Shown: positions 1 to 5,120, counted from the first letter of the stretch. The stretch is 6,386 bases of DNA from Bdellovibrionales bacterium (GCA_005791855.1 SXUH01000144.1:1-6386), one strand, 5' to 3'. A program made the numbers and translations. The notes: generated by a model not told the origin, from the letters alone.

Positions 1-23
1 AACGCCTAATCGCAAGCAACGGC

Positions 24-54
24 GCCGCCGGGACTCCGGCGGCCCTTCCTTTTT
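24..54 (+). terminator. Rho-independent terminator of an upstream gene outside the window
   Basis: A perfect 8-bp GC-only stem (GCCGCCGG at 24-31, CCGGCGGC at 36-43) closes a GACT tetraloop. It is followed by a pyrimidine run ending in five T (50-54). This is the classic intrinsic terminator layout for rightward transcription. It probably ends a gene lying left of position 1 and insulates the 120-389 gene from it. The reverse orientation has no T run. Confidence 0.85.
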
Positions 55-63
55 ACAGGCCTG

Positions 64-92
64 TTGAAATTCAAGGTCCGTGAGTCTATAAG
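64..92 (+). promoter_or_regulatory. Candidate sigma-70 promoter for the 89-aa exported protein
   Basis: TTGAAA (64-69) is a good -35 match, and TATAAG (87-92) lies after a 17-base spacer as a -10 element. Transcription would start near 99, leaving a leader of about 20 bases before the ATG at 120. The preceding terminator at 24-54 means a new promoter is needed here, which supports the call. It is read by eye from consensus only. Confidence 0.55.
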
Positions 93-117
93 GTCCTCCT
101 CAACTCTAAGGAGACCT
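91..117 (+). promoter_or_regulatory. Inverted repeat covering the Shine-Dalgarno sequence of the 120-389 gene
   Basis: AGGT-C-CTCCT (91-100) can pair with AGGAG-ACCT (109-117), giving nine base pairs with one bulged C and an 8-base loop. The right arm contains most of the AAGGAG ribosome binding site (108-113), which sits 6 bases before the ATG. As RNA it would hide the site. However, the best promoter predicts a start near 99, inside the left arm, so it may instead be a DNA-level operator or chance. Confidence 0.4.
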
Positions 118-119
118 CC

Positions 120-389
120 ATGAAACTTCTGGTTCTAGCGTCAGCGCTTCTAGTCTTCTCCACTGCCCATGCGGGCCAGCTCCGGTTCAACCGAAACGGC
201 GACCCGGTCTGCTACTCCGGCAACCCAGGCACTGCGCTCAGAGAGCTGTTGAACATTGACTACGATCCGGCGCTCTCCCACGGCAAAGTTTATCTGGGAA
301 GCAGAGACCGGGCCCCGATGCTGTTTGCTCTCCAGATCGATGAGAACGGTTTCGTGGCACAGAGATTTGTTATTCCTCCGTGCCGTTAA
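120..389 (+). CDS. Small exported protein of unknown function (89 aa)
   Basis: I do not recognise the family. The ATG follows an excellent AAGGAG six bases upstream, which fixes the start. Residues 1-18 form a textbook Sec signal peptide (Lys at 2, a hydrophobic core, cleavage expected after Ala-His-Ala at 16-18). The mature protein would have about 71 residues. It contains exactly two cysteines, Cys31 near its start and Cys88 one residue from the end, which could form a disulfide closing the chain after export. No membrane anchor or lipobox is seen, so a periplasmic or secreted location is likely. It appears monocistronic, with a terminator before it and 182 bases to the next gene. Coding status is well supported by the start signals, but the role is unknown. 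Confidence 0.85.
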   Translation: MKLLVLASALLVFSTAHAGQLRFNRNGDPVCYSGNPGTALRELLNIDYDPALSHGKVYLGSRDRAPMLFALQIDENGFVAQRFVIPPCR

Positions 390-426
390 GCGTCATTCGT
401 CCTTCTTTCTTCATAGATTGTTAAGC

Positions 427-470
427 TAAGCTAATGTTACGTATTAGTATGATTTCGTAACATTTGCTTA
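427..470. repeat. Long imperfect inverted repeat between the two exported-protein genes
   Basis: TAAGCTAATGTTACG (427-441) and CGTAACATTTGCTTA (456-470) are complementary over 14 of 15 positions, with one T-T mismatch at 432/465 and a 14-base loop. It lies 37 bases after the stop at 389 and 17 bases before the candidate -35 at 488. There is no T run on either side, so it is not a standard intrinsic terminator. It could be a regulator binding site for the downstream promoter or a 3' stem protecting the upstream transcript. Confidence 0.6.
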
Positions 471-487
471 CTTGGCATTCTGTTTGA

Positions 488-516
488 TTGACCGAACGCC
501 GATTGTGGTTGATAAA
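488..516 (+). promoter_or_regulatory. Candidate promoter for the 254-aa exported protein
   Basis: TTGACC (488-493) and GATAAA (511-516) are separated by 17 bases in an AT-rich stretch. The predicted start near 523 gives a leader of about 49 bases before the ATG at 572. The -35 is strong and the -10 is only fair (four of six). The inverted repeat at 427-470 lies immediately upstream, where an activator would bind. Confidence 0.4.
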
Positions 517-571
517 AATACTCCTGTGATTCATCCAATTCTGTTTGAACACACTCATAGAGGAGTATTCG

Positions 572-1336
572 ATGAAACGATTTCTACTGCTAGCAACCTT
601 CTTACTCTCAACCAACATATTCGCCGCGACCGAACACACCGAACACCACCTGGGCAAGGGCTACGTGGAAAAGGCCACCGAGCTCGAGGGGACCTTGGAC
701 GGAACCATTCCGGTGAAGCCGGGGCTCGAGAGCGGCAGCGGTAGCGGCTCCTACGAGGGCGGCTACTACGGCGGCTACCACCGCGACGGCATCGGCCAGG
801 TCGGAAGGGTGGTCGCCGTCGGCCGCGAGATCGTGGCCCTCGGGGAAGCGATCTACGACCTGGTTCAGCGGAGCAAGCCGACGAACACTACCGAGTACGC
901 GCCGATCAGCGTGGTCCCCTACGACCGCGCCACCAGCCAGATGGTCTCTCCCTTCGAGCTCGAGAACTTCTCCATCCCGCAGTCCAAGACCTACATGGCG
1001 ATCATCAAGAACATCTCCGGCAAGGTCGTGGTCACCGTCAAGTACCGGGTGATCTACTCCCACGGCGGAACGTTCAACGGCAAGGGCCGCTACCTCACCA
1101 ACGTCATGGTCGTCCCGAGCGAGATCAAGACCTCCTTCGGCTGGAACGTGAACATGCTCATGAAGGTCGGGAACGTCATGAACCACGGAACCGTCGCCAA
1201 CCCGAACGCCGGCATCCTCCTGATGGTGAAGTACCAGATCACCTCCATGGGTGTGGCCTACGAACGCAACGACACCATCCACGTCGCTGGGACCGGGGAC
1301 GTGAACGTGCTGGACGCGAAGTACAGCGGGTTCTAG
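572..1336 (+). CDS. Exported protein of unknown function with Gly/Ser/Tyr-rich linker (254 aa)
   Basis: I cannot assign a family. The ATG at 572 is preferred over an in-frame TTG at 545 because AGGAG (561-565) lies six bases before it and because the protein then begins with a signal peptide (residues 1-18 or 19). After a short His/Glu-rich segment (20-30), residues 54-69 form a low-complexity Gly/Ser/Tyr linker. Residues 74-101 look like a hydrophobic or amphipathic helix. From about 108 to 254 the chain alternates short strand-like hydrophobic stretches with Asn/Gly turns, which suggests a beta-sandwich-type domain. The mature protein has no cysteine. Codon use is GC-rich and host-like. A stem-loop follows 15 bases after the stop. 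A surface or periplasmic role is plausible, but nothing shows which. Confidence 0.88.
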   Translation: MKRFLLLATFLLSTNIFAATEHTEHHLGKGYVEKATELEGTLDGTIPVKPGLESGSGSGSYEGGYYGGYHRDGIGQVGRVVAVGREIVALGEAIYDLVQRSKPTNTTEYAPISVVPYDRATSQMVSPFELENFSIPQSKTYMAIIKNISGKVVVTVKYRVIYSHGGTFNGKGRYLTNVMVVPSEIKTSFGWNVNMLMKVGNVMNHGTVANPNAGILLMVKYQITSMGVAYERNDTIHVAGTGDVNVLDAKYSGF

Positions 1337-1351
1337 GGGCCGGGGGAGACT

Positions 1352-1383
1352 GGGACGTCCGAGACTTGGTTTTCGGACGTCCT
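1352..1383 (+). terminator. Perfect 10-bp stem-loop after the 254-aa gene, possible terminator without T run
   Basis: GGACGTCCGA (1353-1362) pairs perfectly with TCGGACGTCC (1373-1382) around a 10-base loop, and a G-T pair at 1352/1383 can extend it. It begins 15 bases after the stop codon, a normal terminator distance, but is followed by TGGAATTC rather than a T run. It may act as a 3' stabilising stem, a weak terminator, or simply two inverted copies of a short repeat. Confidence 0.45.
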
Positions 1384-1485
1384 GGAATTCGGATTGGTTC
1401 TTCTGGACAAACGAGTATTGTCGACTCTAACGGCTGAAGGAACTGCGGAGGGTATGGGTTCGGTTGATTTTTGGACGCCCGAAAA
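1370..1485. repeat. Second, competing inverted repeat in the intergenic tract
   Basis: TTTTCGGACGTCC (1370-1382) is complementary over 12 of 13 positions to GGACGCCCGAAAA (1473-1485); the mismatch is 1377/1478. The left arm is the same segment used by the 1353-1382 stem, so the two structures exclude each other. The sequence at 1473-1482 is also a 9/10 direct copy of 1353-1362. No open frame accompanies it. Confidence 0.5.
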
Positions 1486-1772
1486 TTCTTAAGCAGATCG
1501 GCAGTAAGCTCCAGATGCTTCAACTTGGGTTGGAGTGATCCCAGGTTTCGATTGTGAGATATATTTGGGTGGTGAAAGTAATTTGTTTTCTCTGGAAAAT
1601 GGTGTCTTCTCGATTACTGAACTACTCTTCCAAGCATCCGGTAAACTAATCCTCCCGCTCAATCTTCCGACCCAGGAAAGGGTACTAGAGTTCGTCCAAC
1701 TCCGGACTCATCCTCACGTCTAAAATGCTTCCTCGTCGACTCTCGGGAGAGGAATTTCCCTCTCAAAACCTG

Positions 1773-1781
1773 TGGTAGATT
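1773..1781 (+). promoter_or_regulatory. Weak candidate extended -10 element for the HNH gene
   Basis: TG-G-TAGATT (1773-1781) fits the extended -10 pattern and would start transcription near 1788, about 23 bases before the ATG at 1811. There is no credible -35 at the usual distance. This placement also argues that the upstream in-frame GTG at 1772 is not the start. Confidence 0.28.
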
Positions 1782-1810
1782 ACTTCAAATTTCAACCTCA
1801 GGGAAAAGAC

Positions 1811-2641
1811 ATGAATATTCAAAGCTTCAACGACAAGATCCTCCATAGCGAAACAATCCGAGCATCAAAAGCTGAGAAGACAACCACGGTGAATCTGTTA
1901 AAACATCTGCAGGAAGTCTCAAGGCGAAAGCTCTTTGTAGACTTTGGGCATTCGACTCTGTCTAAGTACATGGACGCTGAGCTTGGGTACTCAGAGAGCG
2001 AAGCTTGGACCAGAATTCAAGCAATGAGACTACTGAAGACTGTCCCGGCGGCTGCGGAGAAGATTGAAGCTGGTCAGCTCTCCCTATCGAATGCTTCCTT
2101 GCTTCAAGGATACATTCAAGACAATGGCATTCAGAAAGAACCAGAAAAGGTCGCCGAAGCCCTTAAGAAAGCTGAGGACCTGAGCAACAGAAAGTTAAAA
2201 GAGGAGTTCAAACCTCAGGAACCGAAAGACAAGAAGCTCATCATAGGCATCAAACTACAGGAGAAAATCAAAAAACTCCAAGCATCCTGGGGCGAAATGC
2301 ACGAAGCTGAGATTCTGGAAGCATTGATCGATGAGAAGCTCAGAGAAATCGAGCTAAAGCGTGATACCAAACAGACCACTAAGCCGATCTCTTCTAAACC
2401 GACCCGCTACCTTCCCGTCTCCGTCCGTCGAGAAATTTTCGGACGTTCAAAAAACCAGTGCGAGCACAAGACCAAAGACGGCACTCGCTGCAAAGAACGA
2501 AGAAACCTCCAGTGGGACCACATCAACCCCTTCTCCCTCGGCGGAGACCGGACCGCAGACAACATCCGGATCCTCTGTACTTCGCACAACCTCCGCCGGA
2601 GCATCAAGACCTTCGGAACGAGGGGCGAGCTCTTAGGTTAA
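1811..2641 (+). CDS. HNH endonuclease family protein with helical N-terminal region (276 aa)
   Basis: This is a predicted metal-dependent DNA endonuclease of the HNH superfamily. I chose the ATG at 1811 because homologues I recall begin at this point and a modest GGGA lies at 1801-1804. An in-frame GTG at 1772 would add 13 residues but has no ribosome site. Residues 10-100 are helical, with the family's Gly-Tyr-Ser-Glu-Ser and Arg-Ile-Gln-Ala-Met-Arg-Leu-Leu segments; charged, probably coiled-coil helices run over about 105-185. The C-terminal HNH fold has zinc-type ligands Cys217, Cys227, Cys256 and His259, the catalytic Asp236-His237 pair, and Asn251, followed by an Arg-rich tail. All key residues are present. 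GC is 43% in 1861-1920 and 2161-2220 but 55% and 62% in 2461-2520 and 2521-2580, suggesting mosaic origin. It stands alone, so defence or mobile-element roles are unproven. Confidence 0.9.
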   Translation: MNIQSFNDKILHSETIRASKAEKTTTVNLLKHLQEVSRRKLFVDFGHSTLSKYMDAELGYSESEAWTRIQAMRLLKTVPAAAEKIEAGQLSLSNASLLQGYIQDNGIQKEPEKVAEALKKAEDLSNRKLKEEFKPQEPKDKKLIIGIKLQEKIKKLQASWGEMHEAEILEALIDEKLREIELKRDTKQTTKPISSKPTRYLPVSVRREIFGRSKNQCEHKTKDGTRCKERRNLQWDHINPFSLGGDRTADNIRILCTSHNLRRSIKTFGTRGELLG

Positions 2642-2652
2642 AGACCCTCCAC

Positions 2653-4023
2653 TCACCGGATGAACAGGACCTCCGCGGACTTCGCCGTCGCTCCTGGCCG
2701 GTCCACGGTCCTCACGTAGTAGGTGGCGTTGCTGCTGGGCCTGGCCTGGGTGTAGGAGAGGCCAGTGGTCGTTGCCTGGAGGTAGATGGTGGAAGAGGTG
2801 CTGAGGCGGCGGTAGATCCGGTACTCCTTGACTCCGGCGAGGGCGGTTCCGGCGTCCCAGTTCAGCACCACCGAGGTGGTGGTCTTGCTGAGGGTGAGGT
2901 TCGTCGGAGCGGTGATGGCCTTGAGCCTCACGGTGTTGGACTTGGCGGTCTGCCCGCCGTTATCCACGGCCCGGATGTAGTAGGTGGCGCCCTTGCTCGG
3001 CTTGCTCTGGGTGTAGGAGAGGCCCGTCGTGCTTCCCTGGTAGTAGACGGTGGAGGATCCGTCGAGCTGGCGGTAGACGCGGTACTCGTCGACGCCGCCG
3101 GAGGACGTGGCGGGGGACCAGCGGAGGGTCACGCTGGTGGAGCCCTGGCTCAGGGAGAGATCCGTCGGCGCCTTCAGGATGACGTCGTAGCGGATCTCCG
3201 GAGACTTCGCCGTCCGGCCATTGTTGTCGTAGGCCCGCACGTAGTAGGTCGCACCCTTGCTCGGCTTGCTCTGGGTGTAGGCGAGGCTCGTGGTGGTGGT
3301 CTGGAGGTAGATGGTGGAGGAGCCGTCGAGCCGGCGGTAGACCTTGTACTCGTCGATGCCGGCGGCGGAGACGGCGGGGTCCCACTTCAGGGTCACCGAT
3401 CCGGATCCTTCGCTCAGGGTGAGGTTCTGGACCGCGGTGATGTAGCCCACGTCCGTGCCCGCGAGCCGGACCATGATGTCCCCGATGGCGTAGGGGACGG
3501 AGAAGTCCCGGCTCCGGGAGTAGCTCACGGCGTGCTTGAAGCCTAGCTTGTGCAGCCACTCGTGCATGAGGTTGCCGGTGACGTCCACCGAAGTGTAGTT
3601 GTTGTAGTACTTGGTGTTGGCCCAGATCCGCTTCGACCCGGTCATGGTGTAGCCCACGGTGTTCGAGTTCTCGTAGTACATCTCCACTTCCAGGTCCATG
3701 GTGTTGTTCTTGAGCCCGTTGAGCGTCTCGGCCCCGTCGAGGATCTTCTGGTAGATCTGCGCGTTGGTGAGCCCGTTGTTATCCACGAAGCGCTTCACTC
3801 CGTTGTAGGTGTGGTTGATCACGGCGTCCTTGAACTCCTGGGTGGCGACGACGCGCTTGATGTGCTCCTCGGCCCGCCGGATCTTGGAGATCTGGGAGGA
3901 GGTGGCGTCGAAGATCTTGATGTCGGTATCGAAGCTCAGGGCCTGGGTGGGGACTTCTGCGAAGAGGGGGCCTACGAGGGACAGACAAAGAGCGGAGAAA
4001 TAGAAAATGTATTTCTGGGGCAT
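2653..4023 (-). CDS. Exported zinc metalloprotease (metzincin type) with three fibronectin III domains (456 aa)
   Basis: Predicted to hydrolyse proteins outside the cytoplasm. The ATG at 4023 has AGGAAGG (4035-4029 on this strand) five bases upstream; a GTG at 4029 overlaps that site and is rejected. Residues 1-22 are a signal peptide ending Leu-Phe-Ala. Residues 25-150 form a novel-looking N-terminal part. The motif HEWLHKLGFKH at 154-164 matches the extended HExxHxxGxxH zinc site of metzincins, with Glu155 as catalytic base. Met184 in an Ile-Gly-Asp-Ile-Met context is a good Met-turn. Three fibronectin III repeats of 87-88 residues follow (about 198-281, 285-367, 372-456), sharing a Tyr-Arg-x-Tyr-Arg strand and an Ala-Thr-Tyr-Tyr-x-Arg strand. 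These probably bind substrate or surfaces. No C-terminal sorting signal is visible. It converges with the HNH gene. Confidence 0.9.
   Translation of the reverse strand: MPQKYIFYFSALCLSLVGPLFAEVPTQALSFDTDIKIFDATSSQISKIRRAEEHIKRVVATQEFKDAVINHTYNGVKRFVDNNGLTNAQIYQKILDGAETLNGLKNNTMDLEVEMYYENSNTVGYTMTGSKRIWANTKYYNNYTSVDVTGNLMHEWLHKLGFKHAVSYSRSRDFSVPYAIGDIMVRLAGTDVGYITAVQNLTLSEGSGSVTLKWDPAVSAAGIDEYKVYRRLDGSSTIYLQTTTTSLAYTQSKPSKGATYYVRAYDNNGRTAKSPEIRYDVILKAPTDLSLSQGSTSVTLRWSPATSSGGVDEYRVYRQLDGSSTVYYQGSTTGLSYTQSKPSKGATYYIRAVDNGGQTAKSNTVRLKAITAPTNLTLSKTTTSVVLNWDAGTALAGVKEYRIYRRLSTSSTIYLQATTTGLSYTQARPSSNATYYVRTVDRPGATAKSAEVLFIR
2656..3432 (-). repeat. Three tandem fibronectin III coding repeats, period about 261-264 bp
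   Basis: The three domains of the protease gene are recently duplicated or homogenised. An identical 28-base block occurs at 2990-3017 and 3254-3281, exactly 264 bases (88 codons) apart, and many nearby segments match closely. The repeat nearest the C-terminus is the most diverged. The spacing keeps the reading frame, so unequal crossing-over could change domain number without breaking the gene. Confidence 0.8.
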
Positions 4024-4029
4024 GGACAC

Positions 4030-4249
4030 CTTCCTGGCTTTGGAGACCCCTCTTCCATGAGAGATCTGTCTTTATCTTTTTTACAGAATGACACAGGACG
4101 GGAAATTCTCGGAAAAAAAAATGCAGGAAAAACTAAAATAATTTTAATTCCAAAGGGCTAGGTGAAACCGGTGCGGATCGCTCGGGAAGGTTTAGCTCGG
4201 TGGGAATTTTGAGGGCAAGCCCCAGAGGACTTGCCCGAGAGGAACGAGC
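4030..4249. other. Intergenic region upstream of the protease gene, AT-rich in part
   Basis: These 220 bases separate two reverse-strand genes. Positions 4070-4155 are markedly AT-rich, with a run of nine A (4116-4124) and a small TAAAAT-A-ATTTTA palindrome near 4135-4147. This is where the protease promoter should lie. I could not find a convincing -35/-10 pair on the reverse strand; GATAAA at about 4075-4080 is a possible -10 without a partner. The hairpin at 4213-4236 is listed separately. Confidence 0.4.
4213..4236 (-). terminator. Stem-loop after the two-cysteine repeat protein gene, probable terminator
   Basis: Read on the reverse strand, GGGCAAGTCC pairs with GGGCTTGCCC as a 10-bp stem (one T-G pair) with a 4-base loop. 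It starts 13 bases after the stop codon at 4250. The following bases are TCAAAATTCC, so the T run is poor. The position and strength favour a terminator or a 3' protective stem for the 4250-4630 gene. Confidence 0.5.
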
Positions 4250-4630
4250 CTAGTTGCAGTAGTAGGTGCTCACGTACTCAATGATGTCTCCGTAAGGGGT
4301 GACCTTCGCACAGCGGTTCCCTCTCCAGGAGTAGCGGGCCCCGGAGCAGTCGTGGGTGCTGGTGTACTCGATGATGTCTCCGTAGGGAGTGACCTTCGCG
4401 CACCGGTTCCCTCTCCAGGAGTACTGGGCGCCGGAGCAGTAGTGGGTGCTCACGTACTCGATGATGTCCCCGTAGGGCGTGACCCGGGCGCAGCGGTTGC
4501 CGCTCCAGGAGTAGCGAGACTGTTCTTCTTCCAGCTCAACAGCGTCGAGGGACTGGAGTTCGACATCCGCCTTGGCCTCTACGGCGAAGGCCATTGCGGC
4601 GAGGATCATGAGGGTTAGCAAATGTTTCAT
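4250..4630 (-). CDS. Exported protein made of three 30-residue two-cysteine repeats (126 aa)
   Basis: I do not recognise a named family. AAGGAG lies six bases before the ATG at 4630. Residues 1-19 form a signal peptide. Residues 22-37 are an acidic Leu/Glu-rich linker. The rest is three tandem repeats (40-69, 70-99, 100-126), each beginning Tyr-Ser-Trp and carrying Gly-Asn-Arg-Cys at position 5-8, Thr-Pro-Tyr-Gly-Asp-Ile-Ile-Glu-Tyr at 12-20, and a second Cys at 26. Pairwise identity is 25/30, 23/27 and 23/27. Six cysteines, two per repeat, strongly suggest one disulfide per module after export. The Trp/Tyr/Arg-rich modules resemble small binding modules and could contact glycan, peptidoglycan or protein; that is inference. 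It lies 88 bases downstream of the 4719-5039 gene and may share its transcript, though it has its own ribosome site. Confidence 0.88.
   Translation of the reverse strand: MKHLLTLMILAAMAFAVEAKADVELQSLDAVELEEEQSRYSWSGNRCARVTPYGDIIEYVSTHYCSGAQYSWRGNRCAKVTPYGDIIEYTSTHDCSGARYSWRGNRCAKVTPYGDIIEYVSTYYCN
4253..4513 (-). repeat. Three tandem 90-bp coding repeats (last one 81 bp)
   Basis: On the reverse strand the units cover 4513-4424, 4423-4334 and 4333-4253. Their differences are often synonymous: the Thr-Pro pair is ACG CCC, ACT CCC and ACC CCT in the three units. This shows the protein sequence is held by selection and that the copies are not brand new. The last unit stops right after its second cysteine codon plus Asn. 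Confidence 0.85.
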
Positions 4631-4718
4631 GGGGCACTCCTTGGTGGTTCCCGGTATTGTGCCAAAGCCTGAGTGGAGCGCTAGGGAGTGTGTAAAGATG
4701 TTAGGGTGCGGGCGTCGG

Positions 4719-5039
4719 CTAGAGATTCAAGCCGTTGATTTCAATCCCGTCGATCCGCAGGAGGTTCCGGTCCTCGAGGGCACCGCAGACCCAGACCCGG
4801 GACCCGTCGAGCTTCTTCCTCTTAAGGTAGAAGTGTCCGAGCCAGACCTGCTGTGAGACCTCGGCGGGGAAGCCACCCTTCTTCCAGATCAGAACCTTGG
4901 GCTCGTCGTTTTCCACGTAGAGGTAGGCGGTGTTGGGGGTGAAGAGCTTCACCGTCCCGGTGAAGATCCGCTCCTTACACTCACGCGCAAGAGCGCTGGA
5001 GGAAAAAAGAAAAAGGGCGCAGAGAATGGTTAGTTTCAT
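4719..5039 (-). CDS. Small exported protein, possibly OB-fold-like (106 aa)
   Basis: The family is not recognised with certainty. Residues 1-18 form a signal peptide ending Ala-Leu-Ala. The mature 88 residues alternate short beta-strand-like segments (Phe-Thr-Gly-Thr-Val at 26-30, Thr-Ala-Tyr-Leu-Tyr-Val at 37-42, Val-Leu-Ile-Trp at 49-52, Val-Trp-Leu-Gly at 65-68, Val-Trp-Val-Cys-Gly at 82-86, Ile-Asp-Gly-Ile-Glu-Ile at 96-101). That pattern resembles a small beta-barrel such as an OB fold; this is inference. Cys21 and Cys85 could form a disulfide. Unusually for this window, no Shine-Dalgarno sequence precedes the ATG: the ten bases before it read ACTGTTCCC-like. A weak -10-like TAGACT on this strand (5051-5046) would place the transcript start at or near the ATG. 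It is divergent from the dehydrogenase operon. Confidence 0.78.
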   Translation of the reverse strand: MKLTILCALFLFSSSALARECKERIFTGTVKLFTPNTAYLYVENDEPKVLIWKKGGFPAEVSQQVWLGHFYLKRKKLDGSRVWVCGALEDRNLLRIDGIEINGLNL

Positions 5040-5120
5040 GGGAACAGTCTATTTGATTTTCAGAGTGAAATAAAGGCTTAAGAGCGGGGAATAATGACTC
5101 TGCGTATCAGGTGTATTGGA

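Larger units (their letters stand above)
1337..1810. other. Long intergenic tract, AT-richer, with related inverted and direct repeats
   Basis: This stretch of 474 bases holds no gene I can support. The line 1561-1620 counts 21 G/C of 60 (35%), against 36 of 60 for 1021-1080 in the preceding gene. A 62-codon open frame from a GTG at 1535 to 1723 lacks a ribosome binding site and any recognisable motif. Short related sequences around GGACGYCCGA recur at 1353-1362, inverted at 1373-1382, and again at 1473-1482. A weaker 6-bp stem (GAGAGG 1747-1752, CCTCTC 1759-1764) lies upstream of the HNH gene. The tract may be an incoming or decayed segment linked to the low-GC part of that gene. Confidence 0.6.

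Noticed and set aside
608..1282. Long reverse-strand open frame opposite the 254-aa exported protein
   Set aside because: It lies wholly within a well-supported gene, is rich in Asp, Val, Gly and His as expected from the antisense of GC-rich codons, and has no ribosome site or motif.
1535..1723. 62-codon open frame from a GTG in the low-GC tract
   Set aside because: There is no ribosome binding site, no signal peptide or recognisable motif, and open frames of this length are expected by chance. It could be a remnant, so it is described in the intergenic entry only.
1420..1743. Nine-base direct repeat GTCGACTCT (1420-1428 and 1735-1743) as target-site duplication of an insertion
   Set aside because: The copies sit at arbitrary points, no inverted ends or transposase lie between them, and flanking sequence does not match. 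Chance is sufficient.
1811..2641. HNH gene as part of a restriction, toxin-antitoxin or homing system
   Set aside because: No methyltransferase, specificity, antitoxin, reverse transcriptase or intron/intein signature lies next to it, so the sequence supports only a stand-alone HNH-family protein.
2458..3546. 362-codon forward open frame across the HNH 3' end and the protease gene
   Set aside because: It is antisense to the fibronectin repeats and overlaps the HNH domain in another frame. Its Gly/Val/Arg-rich, periodic composition is a shadow of the repeats on the other strand.
4116..4124. Run of nine A as the T run of a reverse-strand terminator
   Set aside because: No GC-rich stem precedes it on the reverse strand, and it lies upstream of the protease gene, where a promoter is expected.
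4253..4513. Regular 90-bp repeats as a possible CRISPR or minisatellite array
   Set aside because: The repeats are coding, lack distinct spacers, keep frame and differ mostly by conservative or synonymous changes.
4657..4665. Reverse-strand TTTGGCAC as a sigma-54 -24 element for the two-cysteine repeat gene
   Set aside because: No TTGC-type -12 element follows at the required distance.
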